Shown: positions 34,364 through 47,500 of the stretch, piece by piece
Layout of the letters: every line of letters starts with the position of its first letter
How positions within the stretch are numbered: the stretch's first letter is position 1
Assembly (NCBI RefSeq): GCF_000003815.2
Contig: NC_049995.1
Span: 1,082,587-1,146,586 of the forward strand
DNA length: 64,000 nucleotides
Origin: Branchiostoma floridae
Taxonomy: Eukaryota; Chordata; Leptocardii; Amphioxiformes; Branchiostomatidae
Direction: 5' to 3'
Made by a program: the position numbers and the translations under genes
The notes under the pieces: generated by a model
Seen by the model: only the letters and a program-made list of their open reading frames with translations
Database searches by the model: none
What the model was told of the DNA's origin: nothing

Positions 34364-36582
34364 TTACTTACTTGGGCCTACTGCCCATCCTTGGGCATAG
34401 GCCACGAACTAGCTGCTTCCACCTCCGGCGGTCCTGGGCCATTTCCTCCAGCTGTCCCCATGTGTAGCCAGACTCCCTCACGTCCGCCTCCAGGCTTCGC
34501 CTCCAGGTGTTTCTAGGTCTTCCCCTCTTGCGCTTTCCTGTGGGGTTCCATGTGAAGGCTTCCCTCACTGTGCTTGAGGCTGGCTTGCGCAGGGTGTGAC
34601 CCACCCAGGTCCACCGCTTACGTAGTATTTCTACCCCTACTGGTACCTGTCCGGTGCGTTGCCATAGTTCTTCATTACGGATGGTATTTGGCCAGTAGAT
34701 TTTCAATATCTTCCGTAAGCAGGTGTTGATGAATGTTTGTACTTTCTTTGTTATGCCAGCTGTTGTTCTCCATGTCTCAGCACCATACAATAGAACAGGT
34801 TTTACCATGGTATTGAACATCCGGATCTTGGTACCAATGTTCAGATCTGAACATCTCCAGACTTTATCCAGTTGTTTGAATGCTGTTCTTGCCTTTCCAA
34901 CCCGTGCCTTTACGTCTGCCTCTGTCCCACCCTGTTTATCCAGGACGCTTCCGAGGTACGTGAAGTTGTCCACTTCCTCTAGAGGTTCTCCAGCCAGGGT
35001 TATGGGGCTATTGCAGTAGGTATTGACCTTGAGTATCTTAGTTTTTCCGCTATGGATCTTGAGGCCTAGGGTAGCTGAGCATTTGTCTATGGAGTTGGTC
35101 TTCTCTTGCATCTGCTGCTGTGCATGGGAGAGGAGGGCCAAGTCATCTGCGAAATCCAGATCGTCCAACCATTTCCCAGCTGTCCATCTTATCCCATCGT
35201 TCCTGCCATCAGTAGATGTCTTCATACACCAGTCTATGGCCAAAAGGAACAGGAATGGGGACAGTAGGCATCCTTGCCTTACCCCTGTCCGCACTTGAAA
35301 AGCATCTGTGAGCTGTTGACCATGGATTACCCTGCACGACATCCCTTCATAGGAGTTCTTGATGATGTTGGTGATTTTTTCGGGTATGCCGTAGTGCCTC
35401 AGTAGTTTCCATAGTGACTGTCTGTCCAGGCTGTCAAATGCTTTCTCATAATCGATAAAGTTGATGTAGAGGGGTGAATTCCATTCGATGGACTGTTCTA
35501 AGATGATTCTGAGTGTGGTGATCTGGTCTGTGCAGGATCTGTTTTTCCTAAACCCAGCCTGTTGGTCACGGAGGTGCGGGTCCACAGCATCTCTCATCCT
35601 GTTCAGGAGGACTCTATTGAAGACCTTGCTTGGGACTGAGAGAAGTGTGATTCCCCTGTAGTTGGCGCAGGAGCTAAGGTCTCCCTTCTTTGGCAGCTTG
35701 ATGATGTGCCCCACCTTCCACTCCTGAGGGATCTCTTCTTTCTCCCATATGCATTGAAACAATGGGTAGAACATCTCCACACAAGTCTCCACATCTGCCT
35801 TCAAGGCTTCTGCTGGGATGTTGTCTGGGCCTGATGCTTTCCCATTCTTCAGTTGCATGACAGCTCTCTGGATCTCCTCTTTTGTTGGGGGTCCACAGTC
35901 AATTTCCAGGTCCCTGACTGCTTGGCTGATGTCTGCAGTTTCCCTTGGAGATGGTCTGTTTAGTAGTTCTTCGAAATACTGTGCCCATCTGTGTTTTTGT
36001 CCTTCCATGTCCGGGATGGTATTCCCATCGCTGTCCTTTACAGGTCTGTCTGACCGTGTGCGTTTACCGGAGAGTTTCTTGATGGTAGCATATAGCTCCC
36101 TCATGTTGCCATGACGGGCTGCTTCCTCCGCTTCTGTCGCCAGTGTCTCCATGTAGTCCTTCTTGTCTTTTCGTATGTGTCTCTTAACTGTCCTGTGTGC
36201 TTCTACATATTCTTCATGTGCTTGTGCTTTTTCAGCTCTTGTGCGGGAGTTGTTCAGTACTGCTTTCTTCTTCTTTCTCTCCTCTACTTTTTCCAGGGTT
36301 TCAGCTGAGATCCACTCCTTGTGCTGTTTTCTCTTTTTGCCCAGCACTTTCTGGCATGTAGATGTTATTGTCTCCTTTATTCCCTCCCACTTCTCCTCAA
36401 TCGGGTCTTCCGTGGGGTCTTCAGCCATGTTCTCTGCATCTTGCAGGACCTGGAACCGGTTAGACAGTGTGATCCGGAATTCTTCTAGCTTGTCTGCTTC
36501 CTTGAGAACTGTGGTGTCGTACTTTATACTGTCTCTTCTGTTGTGGCCTGTCCAGTTGCTCCTTAATTTTAGCCTTAAGTTA
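34364..36582 (-). mobile_element. 5'-truncated non-LTR retrotransposon
   Basis: ACCTGTCCACATAC flanks both sides (34350-34363 and 36583-36596): a perfect 14-bp target duplication. The element reads on the minus strand, is cut at its 5' end within the endonuclease C-terminus, and ends 3' in (AAGT)n instead of poly-A. The perfect duplication and unbroken frame suggest a recent insertion. Confidence 0.85.
34368..36582 (-). CDS. LINE reverse transcriptase, 5'-truncated
   Basis: Open frame of about 737 codons with no native start; upstream codons belong to the flank. It copies LINE RNA into DNA at the target site. Residues near the start (KLRSNWTGHNRRDS) look like the end of the endonuclease domain. 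The reverse transcriptase follows: KNGKASGPDNIPAE, ANYRGITLLSVPSKVF, DQQAGFRKNRSCTDQ, INFIDYEKAFDSLDR, VRQGCLLSPFLF and the catalytic FADDLALL. The C-terminus has WVGHTLRK and GKRKRGRPRNTWRRS, typical of RTE/CR1-like elements in aquatic animals; I do not fix the clade. The stop TAA (34368-34370) is formed by the (AAGT)n tail. Not autonomous because the endonuclease is missing. Confidence 0.88.
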
Positions 36583-36959
36583 ACCTGTCCACATACCAAA
36601 TGTAATTACAATCCATCCTAATGTTCGAAAGTTACGCTGGCAACAAGTATCTGGAAATGCCAACAAACAGACACACTTATACCTCCATTGTTCTTGACAA
36701 TGCGTTGTGTTTTGCCAACTTTTCCTGGAAGTTCGGGTAAAATGTATGACATCTACAAACAAAACGACCCATTTTCAGTCTCGGACCACATTGGTAAATT
36801 AGGCATAAGGTGAATATCACATTGTTGCCAAGACACAACAGCAATTAAGATTCATCAAATATAAATTGGCAGTTATTGCATCGGTTGGCGACTAGTTTGC
36901 GAGTATTTGCGACATTTGCCAAATCCAATTTTTAAAGATTTTAAAGCACATTCGCCGTT

Positions 36960-37771
36960 TATACCCCCTCACATTAGGCGAAAATCGATCTGAAGACTAG
37001 TCTACGAGCTCTAAATGACATTTTCGTGAGTAAGACGTCCGGTGTTCTCACGATCATCTTACGATTTTTAGGGATCGCCGGCAATTTTCAGGGGTCGTAC
37101 GACGGTCGCGGTGCAGCCAAACATGTTTGTGACATATGCGACAAGTCGCGCAGGAGATCTCTGAGATCGCAGAGCTCGTTACCGAGTCGCAGATCGTGCG
37201 TGCAAATCGTGCGTACCTCGCAAGGGTATCGGTCGACATTCGATTGATAGTCGTACGTCAATCCGGCACACACCTAGTTATTAATCATCGAGCGCAAATC
37301 GGATGGCGAACGCCCGTCAGTCGGTTGACGTTCGGGCGACGTTTGCCCGACTTCCGTTTGTTTACAAATATTGAATTTCTGAGAATGTGAGGGTAGTTCT
37401 GACATTGTGGCCCCTGTGGCAGTATGCAGGCTGGCTTTGTGACACAAATTCTTTTCTTTCGTCATTTCTAGTATGCCCGTGCATTCCATTTATTGGTCAA
37501 AAAGATTATGACAACAAAAGAAACAACATTTATTGATATTTTGCCTTTCTGTGAGGAAATTTATGTGTTATTTTGTCCGCGTGCAAGAGGTTATGGGAGT
37601 TTCATTATCATAGATTTATTCAGAGATGATCTCACGAGCCTCGCTTATATGTGAGGGGGACAGTTTTTAGGCGAAAAATACGCAAGACCATCTTACGATC
37701 TTAAAATCAGCCGACCTTCCTGCGATCGCGAAGTACGTGCGAAGATCGTATGTAATGTGAAGGAGGTATTA
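36960..37771. mobile_element. non-autonomous DNA transposon with ATACCCCCTCACATTA ends
   Basis: Left 'ataccccctcacattaggcg' (36960) and right 'taatgtgaaggaggtat' (to 37771) are inverted repeats. Further internal copies ('aatgtgaggg' at 37385, 'tgtgagggggac' at 37651) suggest nested or multiple ends. Many 'cgtacgatcg'-like words inside. The left end also precedes the N gap at 2758. Confidence 0.5.
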
Positions 37772-37948
37772 ACGCACCCATTGGCGACGTCTTGGCGACT
37801 TTTGACGAATGTGTTTTTCGCCAAACTCCAACAACCACGGCCCAGTGAAATATCCGCTTTACGTGAGAAGCACTAATTATGATGGACGTGGACTCCATGA
37901 TTACCTTTGCACTAAATGCACATTCATACAAAGGACATATCACCTTCA

Positions 37949-38217
37949 AGTTAAGGTCACAACCCGCCTTACGTGAAAATAAGTGCTGCCTACGTGCCCA
38001 AACGTGAGCAATCTTTTGAGATACTTACTAAGTGGTAAGTACCTCCTTTGTACGAACACGTGGGGAATCCGAGCGATTTCGGAGCACGTAGAACTTTACA
38101 TGCAGGTACGGGCCCTGCCCTGTACAGCCTGAACGTTTTCAGAAATACGTGGCGGACGTGGCCTCACAAAAAATGTACAGACAAATTGCACGTCCGGCGG
38201 GTTGTGCCCTTATCTTA
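37949..38217 (-). mobile_element. MITE with GGGCACAACCCGCCGTACGT ends, copy C
   Basis: Ends 'agttaaggtcacaacccgcc' and 'ggcgggttgtgcccttatct'; contains 'aatacgtggcggacgtggcc', the reverse of copies A and B. It lies about 350 bp upstream of the sulfotransferase start. Confidence 0.75.
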
Positions 38218-38570
38218 AGGACGGTCGTTTTCGGCGTTTGATGCCTGAGAACGATAATCAGACTTATGTAGGATTTTTTTTCGGTATTGTTAGCGCAACT
38301 ATTCCTAGTCGTACCCGTCTGACTTACCCGGGACGTAATTCCTTAATAGCTTAAACACCACCTGGAGTTGGATATGGAGAACCCACTCAACAAAAAGGTG
38401 GGATTGACAAATATATCCAGTAAATCTATGCTTGCCACGTGTATCCCCCGAAGCAACATTTTCTATATATACCCATTATACATAATTATTGGTACGTCCC
38501 AATGTTCTTACAGTGTCAGCTGGAGACGTATCGTACAGAATTCTACTGAGTGTGAAAGGTTGCGTAACGT

Positions 38571-41500
38571 TTGCCGACTGAAAACCAACGGCAGAATTTT
38601 GAACCGATGCCGCCCGTCTCACAACTAGTACCGGCACGCAGGCCAGCTGCGAAATATGTGATACTGTTGTCCGTATTTGTGTGGGTTCCTACCACATACT
38701 TATATTTTTGCGTCGCTGACAGACATGGAGTATACTGGAAAGCTTCACCTCTAGAAAGGAAAGCCTTTTCAGTCGACGTGAACGGCTCTCAAAACGGAGG
38801 TCATCTTTTAGACACAACAGGTACGTACTGACAGAGATAATAGTATTTGAATTCGTAAACGCTATCTGTTGATCTCGTGTACATTATATAGTTTGTATAT
38901 GTGTTCCCGTGTGTCTAGTTGTTGTCCTGTTAAGCTGTTGAAAAGACCACAGGAAAAATAGCTACAATATACTTGTATACTGCTAATTGTGGACCTGAAT
39001 AAAGTCAAGTCATTCCAAAATATATTGTGGTACGCTTTGGAGTAAAGCATTTGGGAACGACGTTTTATTCAAACAATGTACGTAGTTCATGCCAAAACAT
39101 GACGTGGCAGGTAATTTGGACAAATGGTAGTTATTACACCCTGAGAATTGTGTGGTATAATCAGGTAGGCCGTTGGACTCGATATGGCGAAACGCGAGAC
39201 GCGAACATCACCATACAGGGGCGAAACGCGCGGCGCATAGCGCCACCGGGCGGCGAAACGCGACTTCTCCATTTTCTCCCCCTGGAAGCGGTAGCGCGAA
39301 GCGCAATACAAACCCGCGGTGATCATCGCGCTTAGCGCCATCATCGGGCGAAAAGCGAGTTCTCGATTTTGTTCACCTCGAAGCGGTCCACAGATGCCGT
39401 TATCCTAGTTACGAAATGTTTACTGGAACTGGGACAAATCGCCAGTTATACTTTGATGCCAATGCAATGATAAAAATCATAGAGTGACAGAAATACGCAA
39501 ATGTTAAGATGGTCTAATACTTTCAGCGGTAGATTTGTCTCCAAAATACACAGATAACGTTGCTTTGTCGAGACTCAGTAGAGTACCTTCAGCAGCCGGT
39601 CGTAGATAAAAAAATTCTGTACTTGTATCAGCCCTGTACAAGGGTCTATATAATCACGGTCTTTTCGCCATATCGAGTTCCAGAGCCTACCTCGTATAAT
39701 CCATGGTCAGCTGGTCAGAGTTACGTTTGAACTAAATAATTCCAACTCTGAGTATGCTGTTTATAACGCACTGAACTGGAAGGAATATTCTACCTCATGT
39801 ATTTATTCATACGACTAATTTACTGCCTATCTTTTATGTATGAAAATGTAGCAAATACGTCATTTGGACGAGAACTGCTGTTTCAAGGAAAGCCGCAAGG
39901 TGCTTCCCAAGACCAGCTGATCTACCAAATATCATTACGTCTTTGTTATCATTACAGTTTATTCTCAACTCTGTTCGTCATGCCAGTGAATGAATGCAAA
40001 ACACAAGCACACCGTGAGTCACACGCACACCCAAACACCGCTTTAAAACGATTTGTAATTTACTTTGCCTCCTGTACAGAATCCTTAAGTCAGGCCAGAA
40101 GTGCGCAGGCGCAGAGAATGGCACTTTTGAAGGAATTCTGCAGGAAGCAACCCATAACGGTCAGTACGCCAAGAAGGTTTTCGTTTCTGGGTCTGTGTGT
40201 TTGTATGTTTGTGTGTTCGTATACAGCATCTCAGTAGGTTCTTTAATAAGTGTCTTGGTATTTAACCAGAAATAATGATGGCATGTCGTTAACTTCGACT
40301 AGAGGCTCCCTAGTGGTTTTCCAGGGTACCACATAGGAACTACCCGTGTGTGTGTGTCAGATTTGCGGCACGGCCAGATGGGGTGAAGGTTTGAACCTTC
40401 ATCCGGCTTCGTCTTCGTTTTTTTTTTTAATCAGTTTTTTATTGTTTATAAACAACATAATTTTACAGAAAGAAAATCATGGCAAACATACAGAAAATAA
40501 AGGCACATGTGTAACAACAACCAAACCTAAAATCCAAGAACAAAAGAGTATGATCAAATAATGCCGTACTACCCTATCATTGTACAGGAAAATAACGGAA
40601 ATCAACTTTTACATAGAACAATATGTAGTTTATCCCACTTCCCAATGTGTTTCTGCATCATATTTTGTCGTTGAGCAATAATGAATTCTATTTTTTGAAA
40701 ATAGGAAACAAATGAAACAAAACCAGATAAATCAACATGTTTTTCCGATACCTAAATACATATAGCATTTACCTAAGACAATAATGAGATTTGAGAGAAC
40801 TGGGCATCGGTCGCTTAGATCACCAAGGACAGTATTGAAAGCAGTCATATGTAAATGTGCATTTGTCAAGTTAAAAAACAATCCTCCACTTCAGCCCAGA
40901 AATTAGCCACAATTCTACAATCCCAAAATAAAAGTATGATTGTTTCCTCACCCTGACACAGACTACATAGAGGGGAGTCTATCAGGCCCCGGGTGTATAG
41001 TGTTTTATTTACTGCTAAGGATTTAAAAAGCATCTTAAACTGGAACATCCTTGTATAAGTATCAATTGAGATCTTGTTATAAACAAGAACTTGCTATAAA
41101 CTTGTCTCCATGGGATAGGAGTGTTAAAAAGTTCCTCCCAAGACAGCTGTATTCTTTAAGACGGTTCACAAACCTTGGCATCGTTTATAAAGAAAAGGTA
41201 CAAAAGTTTATTGATGTGTTTTTTTCTAAGCCAAGTTGTGTCTCTACAAATAGGCATGCAAACCTGTAAGATATGAGATGCTTTCTTTAATAGCGATTTC
41301 CAGTGAGCTGGTATAGCAGAAATTAACTGACTGTATTGTAATTTTGTACACACATCCCCAAATTTTAGAATGAAGTTTTCTGAATCCAATATATCATTAA
41401 GAAAACTTCGACTTCGTTTTTGTACGCTATTTGGTGTGTAGCTTTATCTATTGGCACAATTCAATACTAACTTTGCAGAGTAGGACATTGCCATTGTCCT

Positions 41501-44500
41501 ATGAAGGGCTATTTTAATTCTGTATATGATTCCAACCAAGAATAATCCGTACATTATACGACATAGCTGCCACATTTGCCGATTTTTGCTTTTTATTTTC
41601 AGGGGTTCCAGTCGCAAAGGTACCTCAATCAACTAGTCGTCATTGACAGGACCAAAACCATGTACTGTTATATCCCTAAAACTGGATGTACAACCACAAA
41701 ACTTGTTCTGTACAATCTACAACATGACACCAATGAGAGTAATGCAGATCACGAGCTGGATTGGATTCACAAACAACACTTCAGGTTACTGAAAAGCTAC
41801 AGTAAGGAAGGTGCAGAGCGGCGTCTGGCGACTTACAACAAACTCATCGTCGTCCGAGACCCCCTGGAAAGGTATGTCTGCTCTGTGTGTGTTTGTGTGT
41901 TTGTGTGTGTGTGTTTGTATGTGTGTGTTTGTGTGTGTGTGATGTGTGTGTGTGTGTGTGTGATGTGTGTGTGTGTGTTCGTGTGTGTGCGTGTATGTAT
42001 GTGCATGCATGTGTGTTGATATGTGTGTATGTATATAATAATTTTATGTGTGTGTATGTAAGCGTGTGTGTGTGTGTGTACGTTTGTGTTTGTGTCTGTG
42101 TCCCTGTGTCCTTAATTTGTATGTTTATGAATATCTAATATGTGTATTATATGTGTATGTGTATTATATGTGTATCTGTATGAAAATGTCTATGAATATG
42201 TGTATGTGGGGTGTCTGTGTGGCGCAACGGCTAGAGCGTTGCAATCAGACTCAGTAGGTTCTGAGTTCGATACTCGCCATGCCCCTGCTCCCATGACGGT
42301 GGGGTGACGCCCACCGAGCCTCATGGCTAATCTGTCTAAAGGTACCAAAACACCTACGGATTTGGTGCTGCCAGTGTGACAACATCTGCACACTTGCCAC
42401 TAAGACCCGTGATTTGTTTAATGTGTATGTGTATGGATATGTCTATGTGTATGTGTNNNNNNNNNNNNNNNNNNNNNNNNNNNNNNNNNNNNNNNNNNNN
42501 NNNNNNNNNNNNNNNNNNNNNNNNNNNNNNNNNNNNNNNNNNNNNNNNNNNNNNNNGTTCATTTGAACATGGCAATTAATGATAAATGTCCAGCTGTTAC
42601 GATGTCGCTAGAGGCTAACTTATTATATGGTTATATTTCAGCCACACTATAGGTATGGTGAAATATATTGTATTCGTAATGTTTCTTCTTTCCTCTTCTT
42701 CTTCCTCTTCTTCTTCTTCTTCTCCTGTCAAATCTTCAAAACACGTTATCTCCGTCGTGCTTGGATCGAATGACTTGAAATTTGGCACAAGGATAGAGTG
42801 GGTCAATACTCTTAGGCCTTTTTAGATTGTATTTTTTTCATATCTGCCTTTAAAATGATTTTATTAAGGTTTTTTTGGGCGATTTTTAGACTAAAACTGT
42901 ATGTTTTGGCCCTTGTACCCTGGTATCACATCAGAATGACTTGGAATTGGGTACAGAGATGCCTTATCATATGTGCACATGGAGTCAATGACAGTTTTGG
43001 CATACAGTGCAGCAAAAATGATTAACTGTGCGATTTTTTGGCCATTTTTTGACAAAAAGTACATTTTTGGCTCCTGTACCCTGGTTTAGCTGAAATCTGG
43101 CATTGAAGTGCGCCTCACACATATATGTGCACATGGATCCAATAACGCTTTTGGCATACAGTACAACAAAATGCGTCATTTTGCGATTTTGGGGCCATTT
43201 TTTGACAAAAAAGGACACTTTTGGCACTTTTATCTGGTTTACAGCCAAGTGACCTAAATTTTGGTACAGGGATGCACTAGATATTCATTCAAATGACCCA
43301 TGTATTATTTTTGGCATGAACCACTTCAAAACGATTTTGGGGGGATTTTTTGGTCATTTTCGGATGGCCACAAGGTCAATGACCTCAAGGTCGTTGACCC
43401 CATTTTTAGGCTTTCTCACTTGCAGAATTGTATGCCAATATAACTTAATTAAAAAGGTAACCAATCGCTTAGCCCGAATCAATATCGTAAGGAGGATTTG
43501 GCAGCCAATCAGCGAGTCTAGAGTTATCTGGAAGAGTCCATTGTAACACGGAGGGGTTCATTTTTTTTAAATCATCTTTGGACTGGGGATTTTTCAGTGG
43601 GTAAATTTTGGACTGGTCTATTTTGCAATTTTACAATTTTACATGGAGTGTGCTGGAAGCGTCCATTCTTGCACGGAAGAGGGGTTTAAGTCCTATTTTA
43701 GAGGATGTATTTTTGGACTGCTGCACTTTACATACGGGTATCACAGGAAGAGTCCATTATTGTATTGAGGGGGATTTTTTTCAAATTCAGTTTTGGACTG
43801 GTGATGATTAAAAATTTTGTTTTTTAGCGGAAGTGTTTATATTCTGATCTATTTTACATTTTCATGCGCGGGGGAACTTTTTGCTAAGTTCAATTTTGTA
43901 CTGGGTTTCTTATCAAACGGCCATATTTTCAGTGGGAGTATTTCTGGACTGGTTTATTGTGCAAATTCACATGAGGTGCACCGGAAGAGTCTATTCTTGC
44001 AGTGGGAATTTGGTAAGATTCATTATTGGGCTAAAGTTTGATTAGTAGAAGTGATTTTTAAGCAGAAGCGTTCCATTTTTGCACATGGGTGATTTTTAAC
44101 AGTCTATTGTTGCATGGGGAGGGAGATGGCTGAAATATGCTGTATTTGCTCTTAAGCAAAAGACGGCTTTTCTAGTTTCATTAAGTTTCATACTTCTGTC
44201 ATTCTTAACTGCTCATGAGAACTGCATTTTACATGAAACACCTCGGAGTGAGTGCGTGACCCAAAGTAGATGGCAATAGGTGCGCACGACCTATGTTAAT
44301 CTCCAAGCAGAGCGATCCTGCGGTAGCATAAGATAGTATAAACTAGAGTTCCCCGAACACATACCTTTGCCAAATTAACTAGCTGTCAATTAGCACAATT
44401 AGTACCTTATTATGTAAGTCTTCACTTAGGCTATCTACATACCAAAAATCATGACGATCCGTCAACACGTTCATATTTCCTCATTAATCATGCAAATGAT

Positions 44501-47500
44501 GACCTCATTTGCATGATTAAAATGTAATGACATTTTTTCTCTTTCTCAGCTACTTATGTGACAAGTTTGACAGTCCTATCATGGAATGTAGTGGATTTAT
44601 AAACTTTCCTCATTAATTATGCAAATTAGCATTACATCGTGTAAGTAATTACTTAGCCCATCCACATACCAAAAAATCATGACGATCCGGCAATACGTTC
44701 TAAAGTTATTCTAGTCCAAAATTTGAAAGGAAACCGGCGCCTGCAGCTCCAAAAGAGTCGCTAGGGGGACCAGACTCACTTGCTCTTTGCTCCATGGGCT
44801 ATCTACCACTCAAGAATGACGACCACAGCGTTTCCAGAACACGAGCTATCAAAAATAAAAGTTCCGCTGCAGTACCTTAGGAAACCGATAGAGGTCCCAT
44901 TATTAAGCTTGACCTTCGTTTTCCCATCCTACCCACCTACCAAATATCATCAGGATTCATCCAAATCTTCTCGAGTTATGTTAGTGACAGACAGACATAC
45001 AGACAGACGTATAAGCTTAAAACATAACCTTGTCATTCTGGTAAAGGTAATGATAAGTGTTGCAATAAAAACTATTGCCATGGTGACGGTTTTATTTTCT
45101 TAAGTATTAATGATTTTTGTTGCAGGTGTGTTGTATTTGTGTTCTATCCTTTCGCCTGGCTGTAAGTATGAATGTTTTACGCGATGGATGTTTGTAGGGC
45201 TTTGCTGTTAACGAGAAAAGTGATCTCTTATGTCTTGTCACCTGTCATAAATGTTTCTCATTGATTATACAATTGATATCCTCATTTGCATAAACTACAT
45301 CAGTTGATGACCTCTACCTAAATAACGTGTTCAAGGTATGAAAGTCTTAGCAAAGAAAGCTATGGTAGCATTTTCTCATAAATTATGTATATGAGACCCT
45401 AATTTGCATCACTCTCGGTCGCATGTTTAAGTACATTTTGCTACCAAATGTCCCAAGAATGGGATTTTTGTCATTCACTATAAAAACAAAATGAAATAGG
45501 TAACAAGTTGAATACTTGATGTCTATCGATATTTCTCTCTTTTCTGGTTACATAAGTCAAGTTTACGTGCCCTAGTAGTAATGAAACAATGTGGCTAAAT
45601 AATATATGCTCATTGATTATGCGAATTCGCCCGTGGTTTGCATTATTAGCCCTTATTTATGGAAGGCATCTCCGAATTTATCTAAATAATCAAAAATCAC
45701 GATGACCCGTTAACCCCTTCCGAGTCATTCCCTTTCAAAAGGACGGTGCAATTGCGCACGCACTAACAATTTCTGTGGAATTTCGGGAATTTTCGCCAAT
45801 CGGATATATCCTCAACAGTAAGCTTAATATTTCTGTTATATGGCATATTTTTAAGCATTCTAACATAAAATGCAGTGTATTCATAAACTGTCGACATGTC
45901 ATTATTAATTATGCAAATTAGCCCCTAATTTGCATAATTCGTATTCAAGTATGTAGGGCATGTCTGAAGGTATCTATATTCCAAAATATCATGAATTCGC
46001 GTTCCCGAGTTATTCTTTTCTAAAGGGATGATGCAGCTACACATGCCTGTAAAAAAAATCCTGACATTCACAAGATTTTGTGAATTCTTGTCAAACGGTC
46101 GCATACTATACTATTAGGCTCGCCCCTGGGGCGTCGCCAAAAACTGACAAAGGAGTGTAGCCGGCCTTTACTGGCGGTGTTGTCTAATATCTTACAGATT
46201 TTGCTAGTTACGCATATCTTAAACTTGCTTCCATGACACATGTTCGTCGCAATACGTGTTAGCAAGGTAATTATTTCCTGACTTTTCAGGCTAGTGTCCG
46301 CCTGGCTTGATAAATTTGTGAACTACCCACGCCGCTCCTCGTTCATAAAGAGAATGCTGCAGAAAACACGGAAGGAAAACTGGACAAAAACAACAGCAAG
46401 AAAGGTTTGTGTCTTCACCGTGTAGATCTGAGAGACTGAAAGAGAAGAAGCTTTCGTGTGCATGTATGTGTCTGTGCGTGTCTCTATCTCTATCTCCGTG
46501 CCTGCGTGTTTGGCTGTGAACAGCATAAATCGACAAGTTGTGGTTTTATCTTGATAATATCTTTATCAAAATGTATGTTTATGTTGCTAGCGGTTGACAA
46601 ACGAAAGTTATAACAGACGTCCTTTTTTGGTACTTTAGGAAACGCATGTTTTATTGCAAATGCATGCCCATGGGGCTTATTGCAAGACGAAATGAAGAAA
46701 GACTAGATACATAAAATGAATGAATATGGTCTAAATACATGTAGATAATCTAAATTCTATCTTATAAATACTGTGACTTCGGTCACTCTTTCAAATAGTC
46801 TTTTTCTTTCGGTATCGAATTGTGAACATTAACAAATAAAATGTGTTTCATTTTCCACTGCATTCGTTGTGCGCTGCTTACAAATTCATTCCTTAGCAGG
46901 TAACTTTCTCTATTTCTGATGTTGACAATTCTGATGACAAACTAGTTCGTCACTTACATTGCTTTGTTTATTTTTCAGTTTGGGCCCCAGAGAAAACCAG
47001 GATCCATAAAGACTAAAGTTGATGACTTGCTTCCAGTTCCCTTCCGACATTTTATCTTGAGTATCATCAACAGAAACTATCCCAATGCGCACTGGGAACC
47101 TTTCTTCAGTCTATGTTCTCCCTGTCAGGTATTTTATGTATATCATATCATACACCATGGATTTGTTTCAGAATTCTCGAAATTGAAATGGAGTAATTAG
47201 AAGTAATTTGGCTCTGGCTATACTGTATTTTCTTTATTCTTATTTCTTATTTCAATAGCTAAATTCGTCATGACCATGTATTGGACTAAGTGTGTGTGCA
47301 TCTGTACATGTCCATGTGCATCAGAAAAAAAACGAATTCACAAAAATGAACAAGTAGGAAAGTAATGCTGAAAGTCTGTCAAGTTATGAAAAGGAAATAA
47401 CTACACGGCATCAGCTGGTAGTGAAACATACAATACGCACCACCATCGTCGCAAGCTGTATAATTTGAAGTTCAGAAATGAAATCTTAAAAATTCCAAAA

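Noticed and set aside
34723-36621. Plus-strand open frames of 60-150 codons
   Set aside because: Antisense shadows of the LINE reverse transcriptase frame.
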